DNA of 64,000 nt. It comes from Paracidovorax oryzae ATCC 19882 (GTDB lineage Bacteria > Pseudomonadota > Gammaproteobacteria > Burkholderiales > Burkholderiaceae_C). Below the pieces are notes generated by a model. The model was given only the letters and a program-made list of their open reading frames with translations. It did not search any database and was not told the DNA's origin. The stretch is taken from positions 62,001-126,000 of the forward strand of contig NZ_JMKU01000012.1 of assembly GCF_000687165.1 (NCBI RefSeq), read 5' to 3'. This document shows, piece by piece, positions 26,954-35,535 of this stretch. Made by a program: the position numbers and the translations under genes. How positions within the stretch are numbered: position 1 is the stretch's first letter; every line of letters begins with the position of its first letter.

Positions 26954-28000
26954 ATGTACGACAACGCCATCCTCATCGGACGCTTCGAGCCCGTCCACAA
27001 CGGCCACCTGGCCCTGCTGCGCTGCGCGCTCGACAGCGCCCACCATGCCATCGTCATCATGGGCTCGGCCTGGCAGGCGCGCTCGCCCAAGAACCCGTTC
27101 ACCTGGCAGGAGCGCGAAGCCATGCTGCGCAATGCTTTGCCCGTGGCCGACCGCGCGCGCCTCACCGTGCTGCCCGTGCGTGACCACTACAACGAACTCG
27201 CCTGGGTGGCCGCCGTGCTGCAGGCGGTGGCGCGGCATGTGCGGCCCGATGCGCGCATCGGGCTGGTAGGCCACTTCAAGGACGCCACCAGCAGCTACCT
27301 GCGGCGCTTTCCGGGCTGGCAGCTCATCGCCGTGGAGCGGCAGGGCAGCATCGACGCCACCGCCATCCGCGATGCGTACTTCGGCGCCACGCCGGACACG
27401 CTGCTCGCCGCGCTGGGCCCGCTCGCCGAGCAGGTACCGGACAGCACCATCGACTTCCTGCGCGCCTTCGCCCAGGCCCCGCATTACGCGGCCCTTCAGG
27501 AGGAATGGCGCATGCTCCGCGGCTACCGCGAAGCCTGGGCGAAGGCGCCCTATCCGCCGGTGTTCGTGACCGTCGATGCCGTACTGCGCTGCCAGGACCA
27601 CGTGCTGCTCATCCGCCGTGCACATGCGCCGGGCAAGGGGCAGCTGGCCGCGCCGGGCGGCTTCATCGAGCAGCGCGAGACCGTCTGGCAGTCCTGCCTG
27701 CGCGAACTGGCCGAGGAGACCCACTGCACGCTGCCCGAGGCGCGCATGCGCGCCGCATTGCGGGAGGTAGCCGTGTTCGACCACCCGGACCGCAGCCAGC
27801 GCGGACGCACCATCACGCACGCGCACTACTTCGACCTGGAAGGCGAGCCCTTTCCCGACGTGCGCGCGGACGACGACGCGGCGCAGGTGGAGTGGTTTCC
27901 CATCACGGCGCTGGCTGCGCTGGAAGAGGCCTTCTTCGAGGACCACTTCCACATGCTGGACCATTTCCTGGGGCTGACGCGCGAGCCCACGGCCGACTGA
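26954..28000 (+). CDS. nadM: bifunctional NMN adenylyltransferase / Nudix hydrolase (NadM-Nudix)
   Basis: The N-terminal half (about residues 1-175) is a nucleotidyltransferase with IGRFEPVHNGHLALL (HxGH motif) and SIDATAIRDAYFG. It should join NMN and ATP to make NAD. The C-terminal half (about 200-340) is a Nudix hydrolase with the box GGFIEQRETVWQSCLRELAEETH (G-x5-E-x7-RE-L-x-EE); the last glycine of the box is replaced by His. Such fusions typically hydrolyse ADP-ribose. The ATG at 26954 was chosen because translation upstream is low-complexity. It closes the NAD operon. Confidence 0.93.
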   Translation: MYDNAILIGRFEPVHNGHLALLRCALDSAHHAIVIMGSAWQARSPKNPFTWQEREAMLRNALPVADRARLTVLPVRDHYNELAWVAAVLQAVARHVRPDARIGLVGHFKDATSSYLRRFPGWQLIAVERQGSIDATAIRDAYFGATPDTLLAALGPLAEQVPDSTIDFLRAFAQAPHYAALQEEWRMLRGYREAWAKAPYPPVFVTVDAVLRCQDHVLLIRRAHAPGKGQLAAPGGFIEQRETVWQSCLRELAEETHCTLPEARMRAALREVAVFDHPDRSQRGRTITHAHYFDLEGEPFPDVRADDDAAQVEWFPITALAALEEAFFEDHFHMLDHFLGLTREPTAD

Positions 28001-28026
28001 ACGGCCACGCAGCAGGGCCCGCAGCC

Positions 28027-29583
28027 TCAGTGCGCCAGCGCCGGCAGGCCCCGCGCCGATGCGTCCACGCGGAACTTGTCCACCGTGTGGGAGAGCGCCT
28101 GGGCCTGCTGGCTCAGCGACTGGGCCGCGGCCAGGGCCTGCTCCACCAGCGCCGCGTTCTGCTGCGTGCCCTGGTCCATTTGCGAAACGGCCTGGTTCAC
28201 CTGAGCGATCCCGGCGCTCTGCTCCGCGCTGGCGGCGCTGATCTCGGCCACCATCGCGGTGACACGCTGCACGCCATCGACGATTTCCTGCATGGTGGCG
28301 CCCGCCTGCTGCACCAGGCGCGTTCCTTCGCCAACCTTGGCCACTGAGTCGTCGATCAGGCCCTTGATCTCCTTGGCGGCCGCCGCCGACCGGCCGGCGA
28401 GGCTGCGCACCTCGCTCGCCACCACGGCGAAGCCGCGGCCCTGCTCACCCGCGCGGGCCGCCTCCACGGCGGCGTTCAGCGCCAGGATGTTGGTCTGGAA
28501 CGCGATGCCGTCGATGACGCTGATGATGTCCACGATCTTGCGCGAGGACGCGTCGATGGACCCCATCGTTTCCACGACCTGCCCCACCATGGCACCGCCA
28601 CGGACGGCCACGCCCGAAGCCGCCACGGCCAGATCGCTCGCGACCCGGGCGTTCTGTGCGTTCTGCTGCACGGTGGAAGTCAGCTCCTCCATCGAGGCTG
28701 CGGTCTGCTCCAGGGCACTCGCCTGCGACTCGGTGCGCGACGACAGGTCGCTGTTGCCCGAGGCGATCTCCGCGGAGGCCGTGGTGATGGAGCCCGTGCT
28801 CTCCCGCACCTGCAGCACCAGGGCGGACAGGTTGTCCCGCATGGTGCGGATGGCATGCAGGATGCTGGTCTGGTCGCCAGGACGGGTCTGCACATCCACG
28901 GCCAGGTTGCCCTCGGCGATCTGCTGCACCACTTCGGCAGCGTACTGGGGCTCACCGCCCAGCTGGCGCACCAGCGTGCGCAGCATGTCCCAGGCGAGAG
29001 CCACGATGACAGCCATCAGCACTCCGCAGATGCCGAGCAGGATGGCCGCCTGGCGCCAGAACGCGTGGTCGATGTCGTCGATGTAGTCACCGAAGCCGAT
29101 GGTCCAGTCCCAGGGCTCGAACTTGATGATGGCATAGAGCTTTTCCACCTCCTGCCTGGCGCCCGGGCGCGTGCCCCTGGCCACCACGGTGCCGATGGTC
29201 CTGCCCTGCAGCGCCGCGCGGTAGCGCTCGCCCGCCGCCTTGCCGACATTGGGATCGACGATCCCGATGCGCTTGGGATTCGGGTGGACGAGATTCACGT
29301 CATCGGTGTAACCGCGGACGAAGAAATACAGGTCGCCCTTGTGGAAGCTGCCGATCGCCTGCTTGGCCGCCTTCATGGCGTCCTCGCGCGACATGCGTCC
29401 CGCCTTTTCCTCGTCGTAGGCCTTCTGCGCCGCCGCGTGCGCGAGCGTTACCAGGGTGGAGAGCTGGCTGGTTCGCTCTCGCAGCATGGTCTGGTACTGC
29501 GTGGCCAGCGTCACCGCGGAAAGAAGCAGCATCCCCAGCAGAGTGGCCCCGCACAGCAGCAGGATCCGTGTCCGCAATTTCAT
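28027..29583 (-). CDS. methyl-accepting chemotaxis protein with Cache sensor
   Basis: This transmembrane chemoreceptor (518 residues) has a first transmembrane helix at about residues 6-28 and a periplasmic single-Cache domain (about 32-180) with [25 protein letters not shown] and [16 protein letters not shown] second helix (about 186-208), a HAMP domain and the cytoplasmic signalling helical hairpin follow. The hairpin tip is [37 protein letters not shown]. There is no NWETF-type CheR docking pentapeptide at the C-terminus. The start is set at [12 protein letters not shown] with a GAGGG ribosome-binding site. The ligand is unknown; this Cache type often binds small carboxylates. Confidence 0.94.
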   Translation of the reverse strand: MKLRTRILLLCGATLLGMLLLSAVTLATQYQTMLRERTSQLSTLVTLAHAAAQKAYDEEKAGRMSREDAMKAAKQAIGSFHKGDLYFFVRGYTDDVNLVHPNPKRIGIVDPNVGKAAGERYRAALQGRTIGTVVARGTRPGARQEVEKLYAIIKFEPWDWTIGFGDYIDDIDHAFWRQAAILLGICGVLMAVIVALAWDMLRTLVRQLGGEPQYAAEVVQQIAEGNLAVDVQTRPGDQTSILHAIRTMRDNLSALVLQVRESTGSITTASAEIASGNSDLSSRTESQASALEQTAASMEELTSTVQQNAQNARVASDLAVAASGVAVRGGAMVGQVVETMGSIDASSRKIVDIISVIDGIAFQTNILALNAAVEAARAGEQGRGFAVVASEVRSLAGRSAAAAKEIKGLIDDSVAKVGEGTRLVQQAGATMQEIVDGVQRVTAMVAEISAASAEQSAGIAQVNQAVSQMDQGTQQNAALVEQALAAAQSLSQQAQALSHTVDKFRVDASARGLPALAH

Positions 29584-29603
29584 GGCACCCTCGTGTATTG
29601 GTT

Positions 29604-29625
29604 TTGACGCGTAACAATACGTCAA
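29604..29625. promoter_or_regulatory. inverted repeat upstream of chemoreceptor gene
   Basis: TTGACG (29604-29609) and CGTCAA (29620-29625) are inverted repeats with a 10-base spacer, starting 21 bases upstream of the chemoreceptor start codon. On the minus strand the repeat also offers a TTGACG -35-like hexamer. It is a possible operator or promoter element, and no regulator is indicated. Confidence 0.3.
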
Positions 29626-29664
29626 TTTCACGGCCGATCCTTCGCCGAAACTGCAACAACGGCG

Positions 29665-29998
29665 TCACTGTGGGCTGGGCCCGACGGTCGGGCTGCTGAA
29701 GTTCACCCACCTCAGCGGCCGCTGGCGCGGTACCGTTGGTGCGTGAAGAAGGTGTTGCGCCCTCTTCTGCCTGGCGCCGGCGATGTTCGGATAGCTGTCG
29801 AAGCCCGCGAACTGCACGCTGCCGCCATCGCTCGCGGTGACGATGCCGCGGATGTCGCGCGCACCCGCCGCCATGAACTCCTGCGTTTTCCCGGACTGCA
29901 GCCGGTTGGCGATCACGCGGCGCATCATGCGCATGATTTCCAGCGCCTCTGGAAGAAGGGAGCGCTGCCGGACGGCAGGCAGACTGGAGTGCGCAGGC
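29665..29998 (-). pseudogene. possible remnant of a coding sequence
   Basis: The 415-base gap between the chemoreceptor and the next gene holds a minus-strand open frame (ATG at 29934, stop at 29665, 89 residues). It includes MRMMRRVIANRLQSGK and DIRGIVTASDGGSVQFAGF, and it continues open upstream of its ATG. The first 50 residues look protein-like and the rest looks like random translation. I do not recognise a family. It may be a decayed fragment or just intergenic DNA. Confidence 0.2.
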
Positions 29999-30541
29999 TT
30001 ACGGCGTGCGCCGCGGCGTGAAGGCAGGCACGCGGATCGTCGTGCCCACGCGGCGGCACTGGGCTTTCAGGTGCTCGACCCAGGCACGGCTCACCAGGGT
30101 CGTGCTGGATCCGACGTCGGCGTCGGTCGGGACAACGTCGGTCTTGAGATCCACGCTGCCGCCGGAGGACGCCAGCGCACGGCCTTCCCCCACGGAGTCT
30201 TCCACCGGCTGATAGCGCTGGCCCGGCCGGACGATATTGACGAGGTAAATGCGCTCGCCTTCATGCCAGAGCATCGACAGCACACTGGTGCCGTCTTCGG
30301 CCGTTTCCGGAGGGGACAGGCGTTGCTGCACGAAGCAGAAGGTGTTCGCGCGGCGCGTCTGCCCCAGCTCCTCGAGAAAAGCCTGCAACATGGGCCGGTC
30401 GGGCAGGCGGACGGGATCGGGCCGCGTGAACGCAGGATCTCCTGACTGCGGCGCTGCAAGGCCAGGGATGGCGGCGAGCGTACCGGCCAGTGCCAGTGCC
30501 CCGCGCAACGTGCGGGAGACGCGCGTGATGGTGTGTCGCAT
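29999..30541 (-). CDS. exported protein of unknown function
   Basis: The 180-residue product begins with a basic N-region and hydrophobic stretch (MRHTITRVSRTLRGALALAG ... PGLAAPQ) consistent with a Sec signal cleaved near residue 30. The mature part contains RPMLQAFLEELGQTRRANTF, GERIYLVNIVRPGQRYQPV and TLVSRAWVEHLKAQCRRVG, with two cysteines that could form a disulfide. I do not recognise the family. It lies 76 bases downstream of the CsgG-like lipoprotein gene on the same strand, and the two may be functionally linked. Confidence 0.65.
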   Translation of the reverse strand: MRHTITRVSRTLRGALALAGTLAAIPGLAAPQSGDPAFTRPDPVRLPDRPMLQAFLEELGQTRRANTFCFVQQRLSPPETAEDGTSVLSMLWHEGERIYLVNIVRPGQRYQPVEDSVGEGRALASSGGSVDLKTDVVPTDADVGSSTTLVSRAWVEHLKAQCRRVGTTIRVPAFTPRRTP

Positions 30542-30551
30542 TGTTCGAAAG

Positions 30552-30588
30552 CTCCCCGGGCGCGGAGTGTAGCGCCACGCCCGGGGAG
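30552..30588 (-). terminator. strong hairpin between two exported-protein genes
   Basis: CTCCCCGGGCG (30552-30562) and CGCCCGGGGAG (30578-30588) form an 11-bp perfect stem just downstream of the CsgG-like gene on the minus strand. It is followed by only a short CTTT, so it is terminator-like but not canonical. Confidence 0.45.
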
Positions 30589-30617
30589 ACCGAGGAGCCG
30601 TGATGCCCCTCGCCGAT

Positions 30618-31658
30618 TCAGCGCGAGAGCGCGTCGGTGGTGGCCGAGTCCAGGCGGCCCGTCACCGGCAGGCCCTTGTCCTTCTGGAAGGCCCGCAGCC
30701 CGTTCGCCGTCTTCGCGCCCATGCCGCCGTCCGGCGCGCCCACGTCGTAGCCCAGCGCATTGAGCCGTGCCTGCGCCTCGCGCACCGACATCGATGCGCC
30801 CGCCTTCGTCTGCGACGGCGCCGCGCCGCCGTCCACGCCCAGCCGGCCGCCGCCGCCCAGGCCCTGGCCCTGGACCTTCTGCGCCTTGTAGTTGCGCAGC
30901 GCCATGACCATCTGGTTGTATGCGTCCATGAACGCGGCCGTCAGCACCTTGCCCTGCGAGGTGTTCTGGTAGCCGCCCAGGTTGCCGCCCGCCGTGCTGC
31001 CGAAGATGCTGCCGAAGCCCGCGAAGTCGCTCTTGGAGGCACTGCCTTCCGACACCGACACCTGCACGCCCGAGCGGTTGTCCACCAGCGTCAGCATCGC
31101 GCTGGCCTCGCGCGTCTTCAGCGATCCGCCCAGCTGGCCCAGCGCCTGGCCGCGCCCGCCGCCGATGAGCGCACCCAGCGCACCGCCGATGCCACCCGCG
31201 TCATTGTTGGAGAAGACGATCTCCGGCGACAGGCCATAGTCCGAAGCCACCATCTGCCCCTGGCCGAAACTGCTGCCGCCGCGCATCTCGCCCGACTGCA
31301 TCAGCGCGCGCTCACGGTTCATGGCGCCCATGCCGGTCACGCTGCGCTCGACCACCACGAAGCAGTTCGATTGCTGGATCATCAGGCGCAGCAGGTTCGA
31401 CGTCGGCGGCAGGCGGTATTCGTTGCGCAGGATGGTGTACCAGCCCGCGTCCTGGTTCTCCACCAGCGACACCGTGCCCAGCGGCGAGGCGCAGCGCTCG
31501 AGCTGGGTGTTCGCGTTCGCCGACGACTCGCCGGCGGCAGCGCCCGTGGCCACCGTCTTGGATTCCGCGCTGCCCATGCGCATGTTCGTGGTTTCGCAGC
31601 CCGCCAGCAGGGCGGCGGACAGCGCCGCAGCCAGCAGGGTGATGGTCTTCTGAGACAT
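30618..31658 (-). CDS. CsgG-like lipoprotein with C-terminal peptidoglycan-binding domain
   Basis: The 346-residue protein has a lipoprotein signal (SQKTITLLAAALSAALLAGC). A central domain resembling CsgG/curli-assembly lipoproteins follows, with LLRLMIQQSNCFVVVERS, MVASDYGLSPEIVFSN and EASAMLTLVDNRSGVQV. A PG_binding_1 domain ends the protein (about residues 280-346, SVREAQARLNALGYDVGAPDG ... GLRAFQKDKGLPVTGRLD). CsgG-like proteins usually form outer-membrane secretion pores or related assemblies. No curlin or CsgE/F partner is nearby, so a secretion role is only a guess. The peptidoglycan-binding domain would tether it to the wall. Confidence 0.8.
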   Translation of the reverse strand: MSQKTITLLAAALSAALLAGCETTNMRMGSAESKTVATGAAAGESSANANTQLERCASPLGTVSLVENQDAGWYTILRNEYRLPPTSNLLRLMIQQSNCFVVVERSVTGMGAMNRERALMQSGEMRGGSSFGQGQMVASDYGLSPEIVFSNNDAGGIGGALGALIGGGRGQALGQLGGSLKTREASAMLTLVDNRSGVQVSVSEGSASKSDFAGFGSIFGSTAGGNLGGYQNTSQGKVLTAAFMDAYNQMVMALRNYKAQKVQGQGLGGGGRLGVDGGAAPSQTKAGASMSVREAQARLNALGYDVGAPDGGMGAKTANGLRAFQKDKGLPVTGRLDSATTDALSR

Positions 31659-31736
31659 GGGAGGAATTCCTTTATGGAATGGCTACAGGGGAATGGAAGG
31701 GGGTTTTTGGCGCCGCCCCGGGGCGGCCGCGCCGGA

Positions 31737-32504
31737 TCATAGCGCCGCGGCCTGCGGGCGGACAGGGGGGAGGCGGCCCACCCGGTAGATCCATACCGGG
31801 TGCCCGGCCTCGGGCCGCAGCACGGCCTCCGGCACGGCCCCGGGCACCTCGAAAGCCAGGCTGACCAGCCATGCGTCCGCCGCCATCTCGGCGCGGGCCT
31901 TGGCAGCGGCCCGGGCCATGCTTTCGGGGCGCTGGAACAGGTAGACCATGCGGTAGCCCCCCCACCCGGCGCGCCAGATGTCTCCGCGCCGCACCCGGGC
32001 CCACGGGCAGCGCAGCGCGCACAGCCAGCGCAGCGGCCAGCTCCATTCCAGCCCCTCCAGGCGGGCATCGGGATAGGACCTGCGCAGGGCGCGCAAGCCG
32101 TGGCCCAGCCCGCAGCCGGCATCCAGCACGGCCGCGTTGCCGGGGAGCGGCACGGCCCGGGTCAGCCCGTCGAGGGCGCGCGCCGGCGTGGGAAAGAGCG
32201 GCGCGTCGCGCCAGGCATGCAGCGGATAGACCAGCAGCAGCAACGCCAGCGGCGCGAGCCAGGCCCAGGCAGGCAGGGAGCTGGCCCCCGCAGCCAGGAA
32301 GGAGAGCGGGAACCCCAGCGCGATCAGGCACTGCCGCCAGCGGGTGCGGCCCTGGAAGCTGGCCGCCGCCCCGATGGCGCAGCCTGCCAGCCAGGCCGCC
32401 CACCACGGTGCGCCGGCCGCCCCGCGCAGCAGCAGGAAGGCCAGCCATGCGGCGGCCCAGGCCAGGAGGGCGGGAAGGGGCCAGGGCAGCAGCGGGAAGC
32501 GCAT
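31737..32504 (-). CDS. membrane-anchored class I SAM-dependent methyltransferase
   Basis: The 255-residue protein starts MRFPLLPWPLPALL and has three or four hydrophobic segments in its first 105 residues. A Rossmann-type methyltransferase domain follows, with SAM motif I in AVLDAGCGLGHGLRALRRSYPD and motif II in ARLEGLEWSW. The order of a membrane domain then a catalytic domain suggests a lipid, quinone or membrane-protein substrate. It is divergent from the arabinose-type glycan cluster, so a role there is possible but unproven. A GTG/ATG further upstream (32576) was rejected because that part is not hydrophobic or conserved-looking. Confidence 0.75.
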   Translation of the reverse strand: MRFPLLPWPLPALLAWAAAWLAFLLLRGAAGAPWWAAWLAGCAIGAAASFQGRTRWRQCLIALGFPLSFLAAGASSLPAWAWLAPLALLLLVYPLHAWRDAPLFPTPARALDGLTRAVPLPGNAAVLDAGCGLGHGLRALRRSYPDARLEGLEWSWPLRWLCALRCPWARVRRGDIWRAGWGGYRMVYLFQRPESMARAAAKARAEMAADAWLVSLAFEVPGAVPEAVLRPEAGHPVWIYRVGRLPPVRPQAAAL

Positions 32505-32728
32505 GACGTGTTCTGACAGCGAAAGCCTGCGGACAGCCCGCAGCCCTGCAGTGTAGAGAGGCGCGGGACCGGCCACCGGCTGTCCGGGCAGCCCCTCCTA
32601 CAATCCTCCGTTCCATTTTTTCGTATCAGCCGCGATCCGGGGCCTTCGCCCGGCTCTCCCGAAGAACCTCCATCCGACCGGGCCCCTCACCAGTGCGTTC
32701 GCCTTTCGATCCATCGCCATCCGCCGAC
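32505..32728. promoter_or_regulatory. divergent promoter region of glycan cluster
   Basis: This 224-base region separates the divergent methyltransferase and HAD-UbiA genes. On the plus strand a TACAAT -10-like hexamer lies at 32599-32604 without a clear -35. I see no operator palindrome and no coding sequence. Confidence 0.3.
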
Positions 32729-34162
32729 ATGCCACCCCTCGTGGTGGATCTCGACGGCACGCTGCTGCTCACCGACATGCTGCACGAGACCTCGCTCCAG
32801 CTGGTGCGCGACGCCCCCTGGAAGGCGGCGGTGCTGCCGCTGTGGCTGGCCGCGGGCAAGGCGGCGCTCAAGCGCCGCATCGCCGGCCAGGTCGATGTCG
32901 CGGTAGCCCACCTGCCCTACAACCAGCCGCTGGTTGCCTGGCTGCGCGAGCAGCATGCCGCGGGGCGGCGCATCGTGCTGTGCACGGCATCCGACCAGGC
33001 GCTGGCCGACGCGATCGCCGCCCACCTGGACTGCTTCGATGCGGTCATGGCCAGCGACGGCGCCACCAATCTCGCGGGCCCGGCGAAGGCCGCGGCCCTG
33101 GTGCGGGCCTTCGGCGAGCGCGGCTTCGACTACGCGGGCAATTCGCGCGCCGACCTTCCCGTATGGCAGGCCGCCCGCGCGGCCATCGTGGTCAACGCGC
33201 CGGCCTCCGTGGCGCGCCGGGCAGAAGCCCAGGGCAACGTGCAGCGCAGCTTCCCCCCGGCCGCGGCCGGCGCGTCCGCATGGCGCAAGGCGCTGCGCCT
33301 GCACCAGTGGATGAAGAACCTGCTGCTGTTCGTTCCCCTGATGGCGGCCCACCGCGTGGGCGACGGTGCGGCCTGGGTGCAGCTCTTCGTGGCCTTCCTG
33401 GCGTTCGGACTGTGCGCCTCCTCGGTCTATCTGGCCAACGACCTGCTCGACCTCGAAAGCGACCGCCAGCATCCCCGCAAGCGGCTGCGTCCGTTCGCCG
33501 CGGGCACGCTGCCGGCATGGCAGGGCGTGGCGCTCGTCCCCGTGCTCGCCGGCGCGAGCCTGTGGCTGGCGTGGGCCACGGGGCCGGCCTTCCTCGGCTG
33601 GCTGCTGGTGTATTTCGTGACCACCTGGGCGTACTCGCTGGTGCTCAAGCGCTGGGCGCTGGTGGACTGCGTGGCGCTCGCCGTGCTCTACACCCTGCGC
33701 GTCGTGGCAGGGGCGGCGGCCGTCGCGCAGCCGCTCTCGTTCTGGCTGATCGCCTCCTCGGGGTTCCTCTTCCTGTCGCTCGCCTTCGTGAAGCGCTATG
33801 CGGAGCTGCTGGTGCAGCAGGCCGCCGGCAAGACCCAGGCGCACGGGCGCGGCTACCTCACGTCCGATGCACCCACCGTGCAGAGCCTGGGCGTGGCGTC
33901 CGGCTACACGGCCGTGGTGGTGCTGGCGCTCTACCTCAACAGCGACACGGTGCTCACCATGTACCGTGCGCCCGGCCTGATCTGGATCGCGGTGCCGGTG
34001 CTGGCCTTCTGGGTGAGCTGGATGTGGCTGCAGGCCGCCCGCGGCCAGATGCACGACGATCCGCTCGTCTTCGCGTTCAAGGACCGCGCCAGCCTGGTGG
34101 CCGGCGCGGTGTTCGTGGCGGCACTGGCCGCCGCCGCCGCGGGACTGGGGTGGCCGTGGTAG
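32729..34162 (+). CDS. HAD phosphatase-UbiA prenyltransferase fusion (predicted polyprenyl-phosphate phosphoribosyltransferase)
   Basis: Residues 1-185 form a HAD domain with PLVVDLDGTLLLTDML (nucleophile D7, DxDGT), IVLCTASDQALADAI, a Lys in GPAKAAAL and YAGNSRADLPVW. Residues 190-470 form a UbiA-type polytopic domain with NDLLDLESDRQHPRKRLRP (from about N237). That is the motif of decaprenyl-phosphate phosphoribosyltransferase (mycobacterial Rv3806c) rather than of quinone prenyltransferases. The predicted reaction is PRPP plus polyprenyl phosphate to polyprenyl-phosphoryl-5-phosphoribose, with the HAD domain possibly removing the 5-phosphate. The next genes are DprE1-like and DprE2-like, which fits. 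A GTG at 32693 is an alternative start. Confidence 0.85.
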   Translation: MPPLVVDLDGTLLLTDMLHETSLQLVRDAPWKAAVLPLWLAAGKAALKRRIAGQVDVAVAHLPYNQPLVAWLREQHAAGRRIVLCTASDQALADAIAAHLDCFDAVMASDGATNLAGPAKAAALVRAFGERGFDYAGNSRADLPVWQAARAAIVVNAPASVARRAEAQGNVQRSFPPAAAGASAWRKALRLHQWMKNLLLFVPLMAAHRVGDGAAWVQLFVAFLAFGLCASSVYLANDLLDLESDRQHPRKRLRPFAAGTLPAWQGVALVPVLAGASLWLAWATGPAFLGWLLVYFVTTWAYSLVLKRWALVDCVALAVLYTLRVVAGAAAVAQPLSFWLIASSGFLFLSLAFVKRYAELLVQQAAGKTQAHGRGYLTSDAPTVQSLGVASGYTAVVVLALYLNSDTVLTMYRAPGLIWIAVPVLAFWVSWMWLQAARGQMHDDPLVFAFKDRASLVAGAVFVAALAAAAAGLGWPW

Positions 34163-35463
34163 CGGTGCACTCCTGGGGCCGGCTGCGGGCGGCCGAGCAT
34201 GCGCTGCGCCCGCTGGCGGAGCATCCCCCTGCGCGGCTGCCGCTTTCGGCCGGCCAGCACGGCCTGGCCCATGGCATGGGCCGCAGCTACGGCGACGTGT
34301 GCCTGAACCCGGGCGGCACGCTCTGGGCGACGCGCGGGCAGGACCGCTTCATCGCCTGGGACGAGGCCACGGGCGAGCTGACCTGCGAAGCCGGCGTGCT
34401 GCTGCGCGACATCCAGCGCACCTTCATCCCGCGCGGCTGGATGCTGCCCGTCACGCCCGGCACGCAGTTCGCCACCGTGGGCGGCGCCATCGCCAACGAT
34501 ATCCACGGCAAGAACCACCACGTCCATGGCAGCTTCGGCGACCACGTGCTGTCGCTGCACCTGCTGCGCACCGACGGCCTGCTGGTGCGCTGCGGGCCCG
34601 ACCTGCGGCCCGACTGGTTCTGCGCCACGGTCGGCGGGCTGGGCCTGACGGGCGTGGTCACGCAGGCCACGCTGCGGTTGCGCAGGGTGGCCGGGCCGTG
34701 GCTCGATACCGAAACGCTGCCCTACGGCAGCCTGCGGGAGTTCTTCGCCCTCGCGGACGCCTCGGAAGCGGCATGGGAATACACGGTCTCGTGGATCGAC
34801 TGCCTCGCCGGCGCCGATGCGCGGGGCATCTTCATGCGCGGCAACCACGTGCCCGGCCCGGTGGCGCAGCCGCCCGCCGAGCCCCGTGGCGGCAGGCGCA
34901 CCGTGCCGTTCGTCCCACCCGTCTCGCTGGTCAACCGCTGGAGCCTGCGACCCTTCAACACCGCCTACTACCACCTGCACAAGCGGCGGGCGGGCCGGGC
35001 GCTGCAGCACTACGAACCCTTTTTCTACCCGCTGGACAACCTGCTGGAGTGGAATCGCATCTACGGCCGCCGGGGCTTCTACCAGTACCAGTGCGCGGTG
35101 CCCCGCGAGGGCGGCGAGGATGCCGTGGCCGCACTGCTGCGCGAGATCGCCGCATCGGGACAGGGCTCGTTCCTGGGAGTGCTCAAGACCTTCGGGCAGC
35201 GCATGCCCCTGGGCATGCTGAGCTTTCCCATGCCGGGCGTCACCCTGGCCCTCGATTTCCCCAACCTGGGCGATCCGACGCTGCGGCTCTTCGACCGCCT
35301 CGATGCCGTGGTGGCCTCGGCGGGCGGCCGGCTCTATGCGGCCAAGGACGCACGCATGCCGCGCACGCTGTTCGAGGCCGGCTATCCCCGGCTGGCTGAA
35401 TTCCTGCCTTACCGCGATCCCCGCATCCGCTCCGCCATGTCGCTGCGGCTGCTCGGCGACTGA
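34150..35463 (+). CDS. DprE1-like FAD-dependent decaprenylphosphoryl-ribose 2-oxidase
   Basis: This 437-residue VAO-type flavoprotein has an FAD-binding half with GMGRSYGDVCLN and ANDIHGKNHHVHGSFGDHV. The latter closely resembles the mycobacterial DprE1 motif. The C-terminal part resembles DprE1 through YQYQCAVP, SFLGVLKTFGQ and LYAAKDAR. The predicted role is oxidation of polyprenyl-phospho-ribose at C2, the first half of epimerisation to arabinose. Where M. tuberculosis DprE1 has the benzothiazinone-target Cys387 (WNICVDFP), this protein has Ala367 (VTLALDFP). The start is GTG; 34150, 34156 and 34165 are all possible and overlap or abut the upstream gene. Confidence 0.88.
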   Translation: MAVVAVHSWGRLRAAEHALRPLAEHPPARLPLSAGQHGLAHGMGRSYGDVCLNPGGTLWATRGQDRFIAWDEATGELTCEAGVLLRDIQRTFIPRGWMLPVTPGTQFATVGGAIANDIHGKNHHVHGSFGDHVLSLHLLRTDGLLVRCGPDLRPDWFCATVGGLGLTGVVTQATLRLRRVAGPWLDTETLPYGSLREFFALADASEAAWEYTVSWIDCLAGADARGIFMRGNHVPGPVAQPPAEPRGGRRTVPFVPPVSLVNRWSLRPFNTAYYHLHKRRAGRALQHYEPFFYPLDNLLEWNRIYGRRGFYQYQCAVPREGGEDAVAALLREIAASGQGSFLGVLKTFGQRMPLGMLSFPMPGVTLALDFPNLGDPTLRLFDRLDAVVASAGGRLYAAKDARMPRTLFEAGYPRLAEFLPYRDPRIRSAMSLRLLGD

Positions 35464-35535
35464 CCGCCGGGGCATTCCACGCCCTTTCCTCCTTTTTCCG
35501 CCCGCTCTGCCAACGGTACCAACCCACAGCCCGCC

